DNA from: a virus
Virus record (IMG/VR): IMGVR_UViG_3300043449_000455
Coordinates: 1 to 27,068 of that record
DNA: 27,068 bases
Strand: one strand, 5' to 3'
Shown: positions 20,769 through 26,774 of the stretch, in pieces
How the letters are laid out: each line of letters starts with the position of its first letter
Numbering within the stretch: position 1 is the first letter of the stretch
The notes under the pieces: model-generated
Told to the model about the DNA's origin: nothing
The model's input: the letters and a program-made list of their open reading frames with translations, nothing else
Databases searched by the model: none
Translations under genes and position numbers: made by a program

Positions 20769-20845
20769 CTGCCCGTAGCTCAGCCGGATAGAGCATGTGC
20801 CTTCTAAGCACACGGTCGGGGGTTCGAATCCCTCCGGGCAGGCCA
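20769..20845 (+). tRNA. tRNA-Arg (TCT)
   Basis: Acceptor CTGCCCG/CGGGCAG, stem TGTGC/GCACA, loop CTTCTAA, anticodon TCT (codon AGA), CCA encoded. It is the first gene after the internal promoter at 20728. Confidence 0.95.
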
Positions 20846-20849
20846 GTTT

Positions 20850-20857
20850 TATAAATA
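20850..20857 (+). promoter_or_regulatory. Late promoter box TATAAATA, 5 nt before an ATG
   Basis: An exact TATAAATA between tRNA-Arg and the gene at 20863, with 5 nt to the ATG and no ribosome site. The layout is the same as at 17910. Confidence 0.65.
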
Positions 20858-20862
20858 ATACT

Positions 20863-21069
20863 ATGAGTATACGAAACAAAATAAATAGTAGACTGGACGA
20901 GTTAGAAAAGTTAATGTGCAATCAAAAGCATATCAGTAACCCTGATATAATCATTGATTGTATAGAAAGCATTACTAAATTTTGGTCAGTTTTAAATGAC
21001 GAGGAAAAAGACTTTGTAGAATGTGTTAAATATGCACTTGACACGAAGTTAGAATGGAAATATGATTAA
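20863..21069 (+). CDS. Small helical phage protein
   Basis: This 68-residue protein is predicted to be mostly helical: MSIRNKINSRLDELEKLM, then a second helix through DIIIDCIESITKFWSVL and an acidic end (DEEKDFVECVKYALDTK). I recall similar short proteins in other T4-like phages of aquatic bacteria; the function is unknown. The start ATG has TATAAATA 5 nt upstream. An in-frame extension upstream would run through tRNA-Arg and was rejected. Confidence 0.65.
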   Translation: MSIRNKINSRLDELEKLMCNQKHISNPDIIIDCIESITKFWSVLNDEEKDFVECVKYALDTKLEWKYD

Positions 21070-21076
21070 ATTTAAT

Positions 21077-21152
21077 GGGGATGTAGCTCAACTGGGAGAG
21101 CGTCTGATTTGCATTCAGAAGGTCGCGGGTTCGATCCCTGTCATCTCCACCA
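21077..21152 (+). tRNA. tRNA-Ala (TGC)
   Basis: Acceptor GGGGATG/CATCTCC, stem TCTGA/TCAGA, loop TTTGCAT, anticodon TGC, CCA encoded. Confidence 0.95.
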
Positions 21153-21167
21153 GATACAATACTTGAT

Positions 21168-21667
21168 ATGAATACATCCGATTACTATATCGAATTACCT
21201 CATATCAAGTGGGATAAGCAATCTCTGATCGATATTATGAGGAGTTATCCTCAGAGTCGATGGAGAGCAGAAGATGGATATACTAACAAGTATATTCGTC
21301 CTGATATGCATGAAGTCTTTGACGAATTGTATAAGCAATTTCCCTCATTTGAAATCAATATCGGAAGAACTTTTTTCGCAGAGTTAAGTCCCCAAACTTT
21401 ACTCCGTCCGCATGTTGATTTATATAGAACAGCATCTATCAACTTTCCATTGATAGGTGAATGGGATAAGAGTCCTGTAAAGTTTCATAGTGAGAAGTCT
21501 ACAAAAGTAGAACATCTTATGTGTGAACATGTTTACAATGATTCTTATCCTACAATAATTAATACAACACAATTTCATAGTGCTGTAAACCCAACTAGTG
21601 AAACACGATACTTGTTTAGTTTAAGTGTGTATACTGATTGGAACACTATTAAAGAAGTATTGTTAAA

Positions 21668-21677
<10 letters not shown>
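21168..21677 (+). CDS. 2-oxoglutarate/Fe(II)-dependent oxygenase-like protein
   Basis: This 169-residue protein has the metal and cosubstrate set of 2OG-Fe(II) oxygenases on a double-stranded beta-helix pattern: His82 and Asp84 in LRPHVDLYR, His137 in TTQFHSAVNP and Arg147 in ETRYLFSL ten residues later. The distances fit the aspartyl/prolyl hydroxylase-like subgroup. The substrate is unknown; phage members may modify proteins or nucleic acids. It begins 15 nt after tRNA-Ala with no ribosome site (a degenerate ATACAATA lies upstream) and ends with TAG inside tRNA-Pro, overlapping it by 10 nt. Confidence 0.8.
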
Positions 21678-21744
<67 letters not shown>

Positions 21745-21768
21745 TTTTTATATTGAAAGAAGTATAGT

Positions 21769-22455
21769 ATGGACATAAAAGAACGACAGATTTGGCTTTT
21801 TAAAGAAGGACGATCAGGTAGTGAATGGCTTTGGAAAACATTAGAAGGCCGCCTTCAAAGAAATTGCTTTGCAGTTGATCCTTACGGATTTGGCGGTGTC
21901 AAACCATCAATGTATGAAACTATCTTTGATGAAAAAATTGACAAACTTTCTAACACAGATGTATTTTATGCTACTCATTATTTTCCACTTTTACGTGAGA
22001 TGAAAAAACTTGACGATCCTTATTTGATTCGTTCGACTAGGAGAAATAAAGCAGAACATTGCATGAGTTTATTATACTTTAAGATGTTTAGTAATTCCTT
22101 TCATCACTGGTACGTAGATCCATTGGAAGAGGCTAGATATACTCATTTTCTAAGAACATTAGAGAAACCAGTACTAGTACTTAAACAAGAAGTATTGAAG
22201 GAAATGAAAAAGATACAACGATATGATAGTTTATGGCGTGAGTATAGTAAAGACCATGATAACTATGTAATCGTATATGAAGATTTGGAAGATGGCGTAA
22301 ATCTTCCTCTTTTAAAAGATCCACTTAAGTTTTCTGATAATGTGACTTTTGTGAAAAAAACTCCTTACTATAAAGATAAGTTTTTTATAAATTATGAGCA
22401 GGTAATCGAGTGGTGTAAATATTACGAGAAAGAGTTAGGATTAGATACTTTCTAA
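21769..22455 (+). CDS. Sulfotransferase-like protein
   Basis: This 228-residue protein begins with a PAPS-binding-like loop, KEGRSGSEWLWKTLE near residues 12-26, which matches the 5'-phosphosulfate loop of sulfotransferases. A later LIRSTRRNKAEHCMSLLYF near 92 fits the 3'-phosphate loop with its conserved Arg and Ser. The C-terminal third (IVYEDLEDG, VTFVKKTPYYKDKF) agrees with the family. The acceptor is unknown; PAPS would have to come from the host. It lies between tRNA-Pro and tRNA-Val; no strong ribosome site is present. A second sulfotransferase is encoded on the minus strand at 23753. Confidence 0.72.
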   Translation: MDIKERQIWLFKEGRSGSEWLWKTLEGRLQRNCFAVDPYGFGGVKPSMYETIFDEKIDKLSNTDVFYATHYFPLLREMKKLDDPYLIRSTRRNKAEHCMSLLYFKMFSNSFHHWYVDPLEEARYTHFLRTLEKPVLVLKQEVLKEMKKIQRYDSLWREYSKDHDNYVIVYEDLEDGVNLPLLKDPLKFSDNVTFVKKTPYYKDKFFINYEQVIEWCKYYEKELGLDTF

Positions 22456-22460
22456 GTTAT

Positions 22461-22535
22461 GCCCGGTTAGCTCAGCGGTAGAGCGTCTCCTTTACACGGA
22501 GAGGGTCGGCGGTTCAATCCCGTCACCGGGTACCA
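22461..22535 (+). tRNA. tRNA-Val (TAC)
   Basis: Acceptor GCCCGGT/ACCGGGT, stem TCTCC/GGAGA, loop TTTACAC, anticodon TAC, CCA encoded. Confidence 0.94.
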
Positions 22536-22562
22536 TAAAAAATATCGAAAGGAATTTATGAG

Positions 22563-22949
22563 TTGGCTCTTTATCACAAACATCTTATTGTCCGTGCCGA
22601 GGTAAAAAACCCCTTAGTATGCCCGGATAAGGTATCCAAAGAATGGATGCCCGCATTGATTGACCGCATTGGAATGAAAATTCTAATGGGTCCTTATGCT
22701 GTCTACAGCGAAATGGAAGGTAATCGAGGACTTACTTGTGCTACGATTATTGAAACAAGTCATGTAGTAATGCATATCTGGGACGAAACGGAACCGGCAA
22801 TGGTTCAACTAGATGTATATACGTGTGGTCCACTTGACCCGTATAACGTTGTAGAGTCTCTTAAAGAAATGGATCCAGTACACATTGATATGAAGTACTT
22901 GGATAGAGAACACGATTTGGTAGAGTTACCTTTACCAGGAACAGATTAA
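22563..22949 (+). CDS. speD: S-adenosylmethionine decarboxylase-like protein (SpeD/SpeH type)
   Basis: This enzyme removes the carboxyl group of SAM to give the aminopropyl donor for spermidine. The 128-residue protein matches the bacterial class: ETSHVVMHIWDE with Ser66 at the self-cleavage/pyruvoyl position and His71, and LDVYTCG with Cys88. These correspond to Ser63, His68 and Cys83 of the Thermotoga enzyme, with a two-residue insertion before the last motif. Thr65 replaces the usual Glu before the cleavage serine. The start is TTG (22563) with AAAGGA at 22548-22553; the ATG at 22558 is in another frame and soon stops. With metK at 4334 it would form a short SAM-to-polyamine route. Confidence 0.85.
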   Translation: MALYHKHLIVRAEVKNPLVCPDKVSKEWMPALIDRIGMKILMGPYAVYSEMEGNRGLTCATIIETSHVVMHIWDETEPAMVQLDVYTCGPLDPYNVVESLKEMDPVHIDMKYLDREHDLVELPLPGTD

Positions 22950-23030
22950 ATAAAAGAACGGGTCGTTTTTAAATAGTATGGCTTTTTGTTTTATTACATA
23001 AATAGACAGTACACACAAAGAGTAAACAAC

Positions 23031-23468
23031 ATGCTAAAAGTCATCAACGATTTAAATCATCCAGTAATGTCTTATATTAAAGACGACCCTGTTCGCCCCG
23101 AAATTTCTGATGAGTTCAGAGTTTCGAAAAATAGATTTGTAGGTGCGTTAGTTGATGGCAAACCTCAAGCAATAGTGTGTATCAGTTTGCACGACTTCAT
23201 CCCTGAATCAGTTGAAGACTTATCAAAAGATACAGAAGAACCAAACACAGCAATCTTCTATACAATTTGGAGTTACGTGCCTGGTAAGGCAGCGGACCTT
23301 TTGTTTGCTGTAGTAGACGAAATCAAAAAGCAGTTCCCAACTGTAACACGTTTTGTGACGTTGAGTCCAAAGACTACAATGGCAAAGCGTTTTCATTTAA
23401 GAAACGGTGCAATCGTTTATCGTGAAAACGAAAGCACTGTTAATTACGAATACAAAGTTTCAGAATAA
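23031..23468 (+). CDS. GNAT-like N-acetyltransferase (putative)
   Basis: This 145-residue protein has a mixed alpha/beta pattern resembling the GNAT fold: RFVGALVDGKPQAIVCISL as the first strands, IFYTIWSYVPGKAADLLFAVVDEI as the core strand and helix, and AKRFHLRNGAIVYREN near the end, like the GNAT motif B (helix then hydrophobic strand). The acetyl-CoA loop is not clear, so the call is tentative. I chose the ATG at 23031; the region upstream contains a CATAAATA box (22997-23004) but no strong ribosome site. The gap 22950-23030 holds only that box and a 7-codon frame. Confidence 0.55.
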   Translation: MLKVINDLNHPVMSYIKDDPVRPEISDEFRVSKNRFVGALVDGKPQAIVCISLHDFIPESVEDLSKDTEEPNTAIFYTIWSYVPGKAADLLFAVVDEIKKQFPTVTRFVTLSPKTTMAKRFHLRNGAIVYRENESTVNYEYKVSE

Positions 23469-23473
23469 ATTAT

Positions 23474-23548
23474 ATCTCTCTGGTGTTAGCGGCAGCATAC
23501 CGGTCTCCAAAACCGTTGGGCAAGGTTCAAATCCTTGGAGGGATGCCA
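23474..23548 (+). tRNA. tRNA-Trp (CCA), second copy
   Basis: Acceptor ATCTCTC/GAGGGAT, D-stem GTGT/GCAT, stem CCGGT/ACCGT with an outer C-T mismatch, loop CTCCAAA, anticodon CCA, discriminator G, CCA encoded. The inner anticodon arm equals that of bacterial tRNA-Trp. Confidence 0.85.
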
Positions 23549-23577
23549 AATTAAATTTCAAATAGTGAAAAAAGTTC

Positions 23578-23606
23578 TTGACATTCACAAAGATTGGTGT
23601 TATTAT
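23578..23606 (+). promoter_or_regulatory. Sigma70-type promoter inside the tRNA array
   Basis: TTGACA (23578-23583), a 17-nt spacer and TATTAT (23601-23606), directly followed by a boxB/boxA-like leader and tRNA-Leu(TAA). Confidence 0.78.
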
Positions 23607-23614
23607 ACATATAT

Positions 23615-23640
23615 GCTGAGAAATCAGCGATGCTCTTTAA
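23615..23640 (+). promoter_or_regulatory. boxB/boxA-like antitermination leader
   Basis: A hairpin GCTGA-GAAA-TCAGC (23615-23628) is followed 2 nt later by TGCTCTTTAA (23631-23640, continuing AAATTG). The second is nearly identical to the boxA of bacterial rRNA leaders (TGCTCTTTAACA), and the order hairpin then boxA is that of rrn leaders. It lies just after a promoter and before tRNA-Leu, so it may make transcription of the tRNA array resistant to Rho. Confidence 0.65.
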
Positions 23641-23665
23641 AATTGTGAAACGAAATATTTTTTGT

Positions 23666-23749
23666 GCGGGCGTGGCGTAATGGTAGCCGCACGAGACTTA
23701 AAATCTCGGGACTTAGGTCGTGCCGGTTCGAGTCCGGCCGCCCGTACCA
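23666..23749 (+). tRNA. tRNA-Leu (TAA)
   Basis: A class II tRNA. Acceptor GCGGGCG/CGCCCGT, stem CGAGA/TCTCG, loop CTTAAAA, anticodon TAA, long variable arm, CCA encoded. It ends 3 nt before the stop of the minus-strand sulfotransferase. Confidence 0.94.
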
Positions 23750-23752
23750 ATT

Positions 23753-24376
23753 CTAACTGGTATACTGAAAGACTTCAAACTCTTCACAGTATATTGAGTA
23801 AATCTTACGTTTTTGGTCGTATGATAATGATTGACCGTTAGCATGTACTTTGTTGAAATTTTCTTGAGGTATATCTAACTTAGGTATATTCAAACACTTT
23901 TCAATTGAACCATCATTCAAACTTTCATACTTGAATGTGTGTACATTAAAATTGTTAGGATCGTTGAACCATACTAATGGGGAGTCATACTTTCTTGTAG
24001 AAAGCAATGACAACGCAACAGTATCGTTTTTGCTTCTAGCATCTAATACATCAATGAATTCATCGAATGATTTGATGCCAATGCTAGTAAAATAATCAAT
24101 CGTATGATTATATAAACTTAAGATTCTATCGTATGGATTACGTACAATCATAATCATCTTAAAGGATTTACTTACGGGTATTCCTAATATGTCTAGTATG
24201 TCTATTGCTTCTGTTGGAGTGTAGTGTACGAAATCATATTTACCGTTAGCATAATTGCTTGTATGGTTATTAGATTGTATAGGAGTTAGGTAGGGAGTTA
24301 ACGCAAGAGCAAGCGATGTACTTGCAGTTCTTGGCACACGAAAGTATATGAATTTGTGTTTCAATGAAATATACAC
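23753..24376 (-). CDS. Sulfotransferase-family protein
   Basis: This 207-residue protein matches the Golgi/heparan-type sulfotransferase family (Sulfotransfer_2): KFIYFRVPRTASTSLA near residues 8-23 is the 5'-phosphosulfate loop, and MIMIVRNPYDRILSLYNH near 74 the 3'-phosphate-binding segment with its Arg and Ser. The rest is alpha/beta. The acceptor is not known; the enzyme would use host PAPS. It is on the minus strand between tRNA-Leu and tRNA-Glu. The start is a GTG at 24376 with ATAAATA 4 nt upstream and no ribosome site. The stop is TAG. Confidence 0.82.
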   Translation of the reverse strand: MYISLKHKFIYFRVPRTASTSLALALTPYLTPIQSNNHTSNYANGKYDFVHYTPTEAIDILDILGIPVSKSFKMIMIVRNPYDRILSLYNHTIDYFTSIGIKSFDEFIDVLDARSKNDTVALSLLSTRKYDSPLVWFNDPNNFNVHTFKYESLNDGSIEKCLNIPKLDIPQENFNKVHANGQSLSYDQKRKIYSIYCEEFEVFQYTS

Positions 24377-24380
24377 GAAT

Positions 24381-24387
24381 TATTTAT
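24381..24387 (-). promoter_or_regulatory. Late-type promoter box ATAAATA for the minus-strand sulfotransferase
   Basis: ATAAATA on the minus strand ends 4 nt before the GTG start at 24376 and abuts the first base of tRNA-Glu on the other strand. It predicts a leaderless mRNA. Confidence 0.5.
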
Positions 24388-24464
24388 GCACCGTTCGTCT
24401 AGCGGCTTAGGACATCGCCCTTTCACGGCGAAGATCACGGGTTCGAATCCCGTACGGTGTACCA
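24388..24464 (+). tRNA. tRNA-Glu (TTC), second copy
   Basis: Acceptor GCACCGT/ACGGTGT, stem TCGCC/GGCGA, loop CTTTCAC, anticodon TTC, CCA encoded. It is closer to bacterial tRNA-Glu than the copy at 17339. Confidence 0.95.
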
Positions 24465-24486
24465 GTTCAACAAAAGGGAACTAAGC

Positions 24487-24702
24487 ATGAATAATGTTAT
24501 TCACGTTGATTTTAGTAAGAAGAACAATACACAGGAAGTGCCTGAAAGCCTTACTGCTTACCTAGATAGTTTGCGTGAACAGGGAATAGATGACGAAGAC
24601 ATTCTTGATATCATTGACGCAATCAATGATGTAGATAGTTATGTATCCGCAGACAATGTAGTAAAAGAATTCGCAGACGGTTGGTTCAATCAGTTTGCAT
24701 AA
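24487..24702 (+). CDS. Small acidic phage protein
   Basis: This 71-residue protein begins MNNVIHVDFSKKNN and is then strongly acidic and helical (LDSLREQGIDDEDILDIIDAINDVD), ending NVVKEFADGWFNQFA. The VIHVDF start is seen in other short phage proteins; the function is unknown. It follows tRNA-Glu and precedes tRNA-Tyr. An AAGGGA site lies upstream of the ATG at 24487. Confidence 0.65.
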   Translation: MNNVIHVDFSKKNNTQEVPESLTAYLDSLREQGIDDEDILDIIDAINDVDSYVSADNVVKEFADGWFNQFA

Positions 24703-24709
24703 AGTTTAT

Positions 24710-24795
24710 GGAGAGATGGGTGAGTGGTTAATACCAGCAGACTGTAAATCTGCCGCTTTCGGGCTACGTTGGTTCAAATCCAACTCTCTCCACCA
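24710..24795 (+). tRNA. tRNA-Tyr (GTA)
   Basis: A class II tRNA. Acceptor GGAGAGA/TCTCTCC, stem GCAGA/TCTGC, loop CTGTAAA, anticodon GTA, long variable arm, CCA encoded. Confidence 0.95.
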
Positions 24796-24802
24796 GATAT
24801 CA

Positions 24803-24931
24803 GGGGGAACGGCGGCTACGTGAAGTGCGCGGATCGTAGTTTTTAAACGCCTGGTTCTTAAACGACAACATGTCCGTTAAACGGCTTGCGCCCATTAATT
24901 TAAATGACTGTCAGTTTAAGAAGTAAATAGA
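24803..24931 (+). ncRNA. Structured non-coding segment between tRNA-Tyr and tRNA-Ser
   Basis: No gene is seen. The first half folds as nested stems GAAC/GTTC, GGCG/CGCC and CTACG/CGTAG (24807-24857). The second half has a 13-bp stem with one bulge: TTCTTAAAC-GACA (from 24856) pairing with TGTC-A-GTTTAAGAA (24909-24922), enclosing a CCGT-TAA-ACGG hairpin. The two stems share the bases around 24856, so they may alternate. Confidence 0.45.
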
Positions 24932-24936
24932 GATAT

Positions 24937-25027
24937 GGAAGCGTGGTCGAGTGGTTTATGGCTCTGGTCTTGAAAACCAGCGAACGTTAATAGCGTTCCG
25001 AGGGTTCGAATCCCTCCGCTTCCTCCA
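24937..25027 (+). tRNA. tRNA-Ser (TGA)
   Basis: A class II tRNA. Acceptor GGAAGCG/CGCTTCC, stem CTGGT/ACCAG, loop CTTGAAA, anticodon TGA, long variable arm, CCA encoded. Confidence 0.95.
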
Positions 25028-25045
25028 GAACAATAAGTAGGGACA

Positions 25046-25780
25046 ATGATTACAGAGACAGTAACTTGGGTTCATCACTGGAGTGATAGAACATTTAGTT
25101 TTAGAACAACACGAAGTCAAGGCTTCAAGTTTAATGCAGGTGAGTTTGCAATGATTGGTCTTATGATCGATGGCCGCAAAGTACTACGTGCATACAGTGT
25201 AGCCAGTCCTCCTTGGGCAGACTACATAGAGTTTCTAAGTATCAAGATTGCTGATGGGCAATTGACAAGTAAATTGCAAAACATCAAAGTTGGTGATGAA
25301 GTCATTTTGATGGAAAAGCCTACTGGTACACTACGTAACGAAGCACTTGTAAATAGTGGCGAGTTATGGTTACTAGCAACCGGTACAGGTCTTGCCCCAT
25401 TCATGTCATTAATCAAAGATATTGAAACACTAGAAACTTGGAGTAAGATCAACCTTGTTCACAGTGTACGTGATAGAAAAGATTTAGCATACAATGATGA
25501 GTTAAGTACTAATTTTGCTGAAAGCGAGCCAGACTTAACGGACATGATTGCTAAAGTTCTCAATTATATTCCGCTTGTAACAGGTGAAGGTGATAAACGT
25601 ATCACTGAACAACTTGATTCAGGCTTGACTATTAATACAAAGTCTGATAAGATCATGGTATGCGGTAACTTAGAGTTTAATCGACAAGTTGCCGAATGGT
25701 GTTTGAACAATAACATGGTAGAGGGTTCACTGCGTGATCCTGCTGACTTTGTTGTTGAACGAGCATTCGTAGAGAAATAA
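25046..25780 (+). CDS. fpr: Ferredoxin/flavodoxin-NADP+ reductase
   Basis: This FAD enzyme passes electrons between NADPH and ferredoxin or flavodoxin. The 244-residue protein is full length for the bacterial type: RAYSVASPP at 48-56 binds FAD, ATGTGLAPFMSL near 111 is the NADP loop, IMVCGNLEFN near 210 the second nucleotide motif, and the C-terminus FVVERAFVEK matches the bacterial FPR end that stacks on the flavin. The ATG at 25046 has a weak GGGAC site upstream. It lies between two tRNA-Ser genes. No ferredoxin gene is visible; host or phage ferredoxin elsewhere would be the partner. With IscU and the AhpC/AhpD pair it adds to a redox theme. Confidence 0.92.
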   Translation: MITETVTWVHHWSDRTFSFRTTRSQGFKFNAGEFAMIGLMIDGRKVLRAYSVASPPWADYIEFLSIKIADGQLTSKLQNIKVGDEVILMEKPTGTLRNEALVNSGELWLLATGTGLAPFMSLIKDIETLETWSKINLVHSVRDRKDLAYNDELSTNFAESEPDLTDMIAKVLNYIPLVTGEGDKRITEQLDSGLTINTKSDKIMVCGNLEFNRQVAEWCLNNNMVEGSLRDPADFVVERAFVEK

Positions 25781-25782
25781 CT

Positions 25783-25874
25783 GGAGAGTTGCCTGAGAGG
25801 CCGAAAGGAGCGGTTTGCTAAACCGTCGTACATCTAAAAGTGTACCGTGGGTTCGAATCCCACACTCTCCGCCA
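25783..25874 (+). tRNA. tRNA-Ser (GCT)
   Basis: A class II tRNA. Acceptor GGAGAGT/ACTCTCC, stem GCGGT/ACCGT, loop TTGCTAA, anticodon GCT, long variable arm, CCA encoded. It starts 2 nt after the reductase stop. Confidence 0.95.
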
Positions 25875-25881
25875 GTATAAT

Positions 25882-25959
25882 GTGTCGATGGCAGAGTGAC
25901 CCAATGCAACGGATTGCAAATCCGTAAAACCGTAGGTTTGAATCCTACTCGACACTCCA
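25882..25959 (+). tRNA. tRNA-Cys (GCA)
   Basis: Acceptor GTGTCGA/TCGACAC, stem ACGGA/TCCGT, loop TTGCAAA, anticodon GCA, discriminator T, CCA encoded. A TATAAATA box begins at the next base. Confidence 0.94.
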
Positions 25960-25967
25960 TATAAATA
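25960..25967 (+). promoter_or_regulatory. Late promoter box TATAAATA, 6 nt before an ATG
   Basis: An exact TATAAATA touching the CCA end of tRNA-Cys and ending 6 nt before the ATG at 25974; no ribosome site is present. Confidence 0.65.
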
Positions 25968-25973
25968 TTCTAC

Positions 25974-26174
25974 ATGAGAGTAGAATCTAACTCACAAGTT
26001 TTAGGATGGGAGAATAACACTCGCATATCTGAAACACGAAACACTTACCGATATGACAAAGGCAATGACGTAACTACCGTTGAAAAACGAAGTGAAACAT
26101 TCTCAATGTACGATGTTAGAGGTAAGGAAGAAGTTCTGCCTGCAAAAGGTACGAACATTGACAAAGAAGTATAA
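25974..26174 (+). CDS. Small phage protein of unknown function
   Basis: This is a 66-residue polar protein (MRVESNSQVLGWENNTRISE...), with repeated Thr/Glu/Arg and a central SETFSMYDVRGKEE; it looks soluble and beta-prone. The frame fills the space between tRNA-Cys and tRNA-Ile exactly, and the late box 6 nt upstream supports the start. I do not recognise the family. Confidence 0.6.
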   Translation: MRVESNSQVLGWENNTRISETRNTYRYDKGNDVTTVEKRSETFSMYDVRGKEEVLPAKGTNIDKEV

Positions 26175-26175
26175 T

Positions 26176-26250
26176 GCCTGAGTAGCTCAGTGGTAGAGCA
26201 CCGTGCTGATAACGCGGTGGTCGATAGTTCAATTCTATCCTCAGGTACCA
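26176..26250 (+). tRNA. tRNA-Ile (GAT)
   Basis: Acceptor GCCTGAG/CTCAGGT, stem CCGTG/CGCGG, loop CTGATAA, anticodon GAT, CCA encoded. It starts 1 nt after the previous gene's stop. Confidence 0.94.
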
Positions 26251-26279
26251 AAAATAATTTTAAAGATGCAAATTAAGGC

Positions 26280-26308
26280 TTGACATTAAAGCCTTTCTTT
26301 GCTATAGT
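26280..26308 (+). promoter_or_regulatory. Sigma70-type promoter before the Lys tRNAs
   Basis: TTGACA (26280-26285), a 17-nt spacer and TATAGT (26303-26308). It reads through a long hairpin into tRNA-Lys(TTT). Confidence 0.82.
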
Positions 26309-26352
26309 TACTATATTGAAAGAGAGAAAGACATGAAGCAACTTAAACGCTA

Positions 26353-26391
26353 GTGTCATTCTAGAGTCCATTGTATGGTCTAGGGTGGCAC
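26353..26391 (+). ncRNA. Long leader hairpin before tRNA-Lys
   Basis: A 39-nt hairpin: GTGTCATTCTAGA (26353-26365) pairs with TCTAGGGTGGCAC (26379-26391) over 13 bp with several G-T pairs, and CCAT/ATGG continues the stem. It lies 45 nt after the promoter and 27 nt before tRNA-Lys(TTT). A 6-codon frame (MKQLKR, 26333-26353) ends in TAG at its foot. It may be a processing or stability element. Confidence 0.45.
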
Positions 26392-26417
26392 GGTAAACAC
26401 AACTTATACAATACAAT

Positions 26418-26493
26418 GGACACTTAGCTCAGTAGGTAGAGCAACGGGCTTTTAACCTGTAGGTCCTGGGTTCGAGCCCCAGAGTGTCCACCA
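26418..26493 (+). tRNA. tRNA-Lys (TTT)
   Basis: Acceptor GGACACT/AGTGTCC, stem ACGGG/CCTGT, loop CTTTTAA, anticodon TTT, CCA encoded. Confidence 0.95.
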
Positions 26494-26494
26494 G

Positions 26495-26598
26495 ACTTAT
26501 TAAATGAACACACTATACGGTTCGATTCCGTATGAAGGCTGATCACCTTACCTGTTCGCGGCAGGACGCATGGTTGCTAGTGTGTTCTTTTAATAAGT
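26495..26598 (+). ncRNA. Four-way-junction RNA element with tRNA-like arms
   Basis: A 21-nt arm (26495-26515) pairs with 26578-26598 with a single mismatch. Inside are three small hairpins: TACGG-TTCGATT-CCGTA (26516-26532, identical in form to a tRNA T-arm), AAGG-CTGATCA-CCTT (26535-26549, 7-nt loop with T in the second place) and CCTG-TTCGCGG-CAGG (26551-26565). The order is not that of a normal tRNA and there is no CCA. A near copy of the 5' arm recurs at 27018. Confidence 0.5.
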
Positions 26599-26604
26599 TT
26601 GAAT

Positions 26605-26680
26605 GGACCATTAACTCAGTTGGTAGAGTAGCGGACTCTTAATCCGTTTGTCGTAGGTTCGAATCCTACATGGTCTACCA
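26605..26680 (+). tRNA. tRNA-Lys (CTT)
   Basis: Acceptor GGACCAT/ATGGTCT, stem GCGGA/TCCGT, loop CTCTTAA, anticodon CTT (codon AAG), CCA encoded. Confidence 0.94.
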
Positions 26681-26774
26681 GTTTAAAGAAATTCTCCTCA
26701 TGGTATTGGTTGCACATTATCTATGAGGGTAGGGGAGAGTGCAACCTCCCCGAGAGATTAATGAAAGGAGAAGC

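Noticed and set aside
22558-22600. ATG at 22558 as start of the decarboxylase gene
   Set aside because: It is in another frame and stops after about 16 codons; the TTG at 22563 gives the family N-terminus.
26333-26470. A protein gene with several internal TAG codons running into tRNA-Lys
   Set aside because: Two TAG codons fall within the hairpin arms and the frame ends inside the tRNA; the base pairing explains the sequence better.
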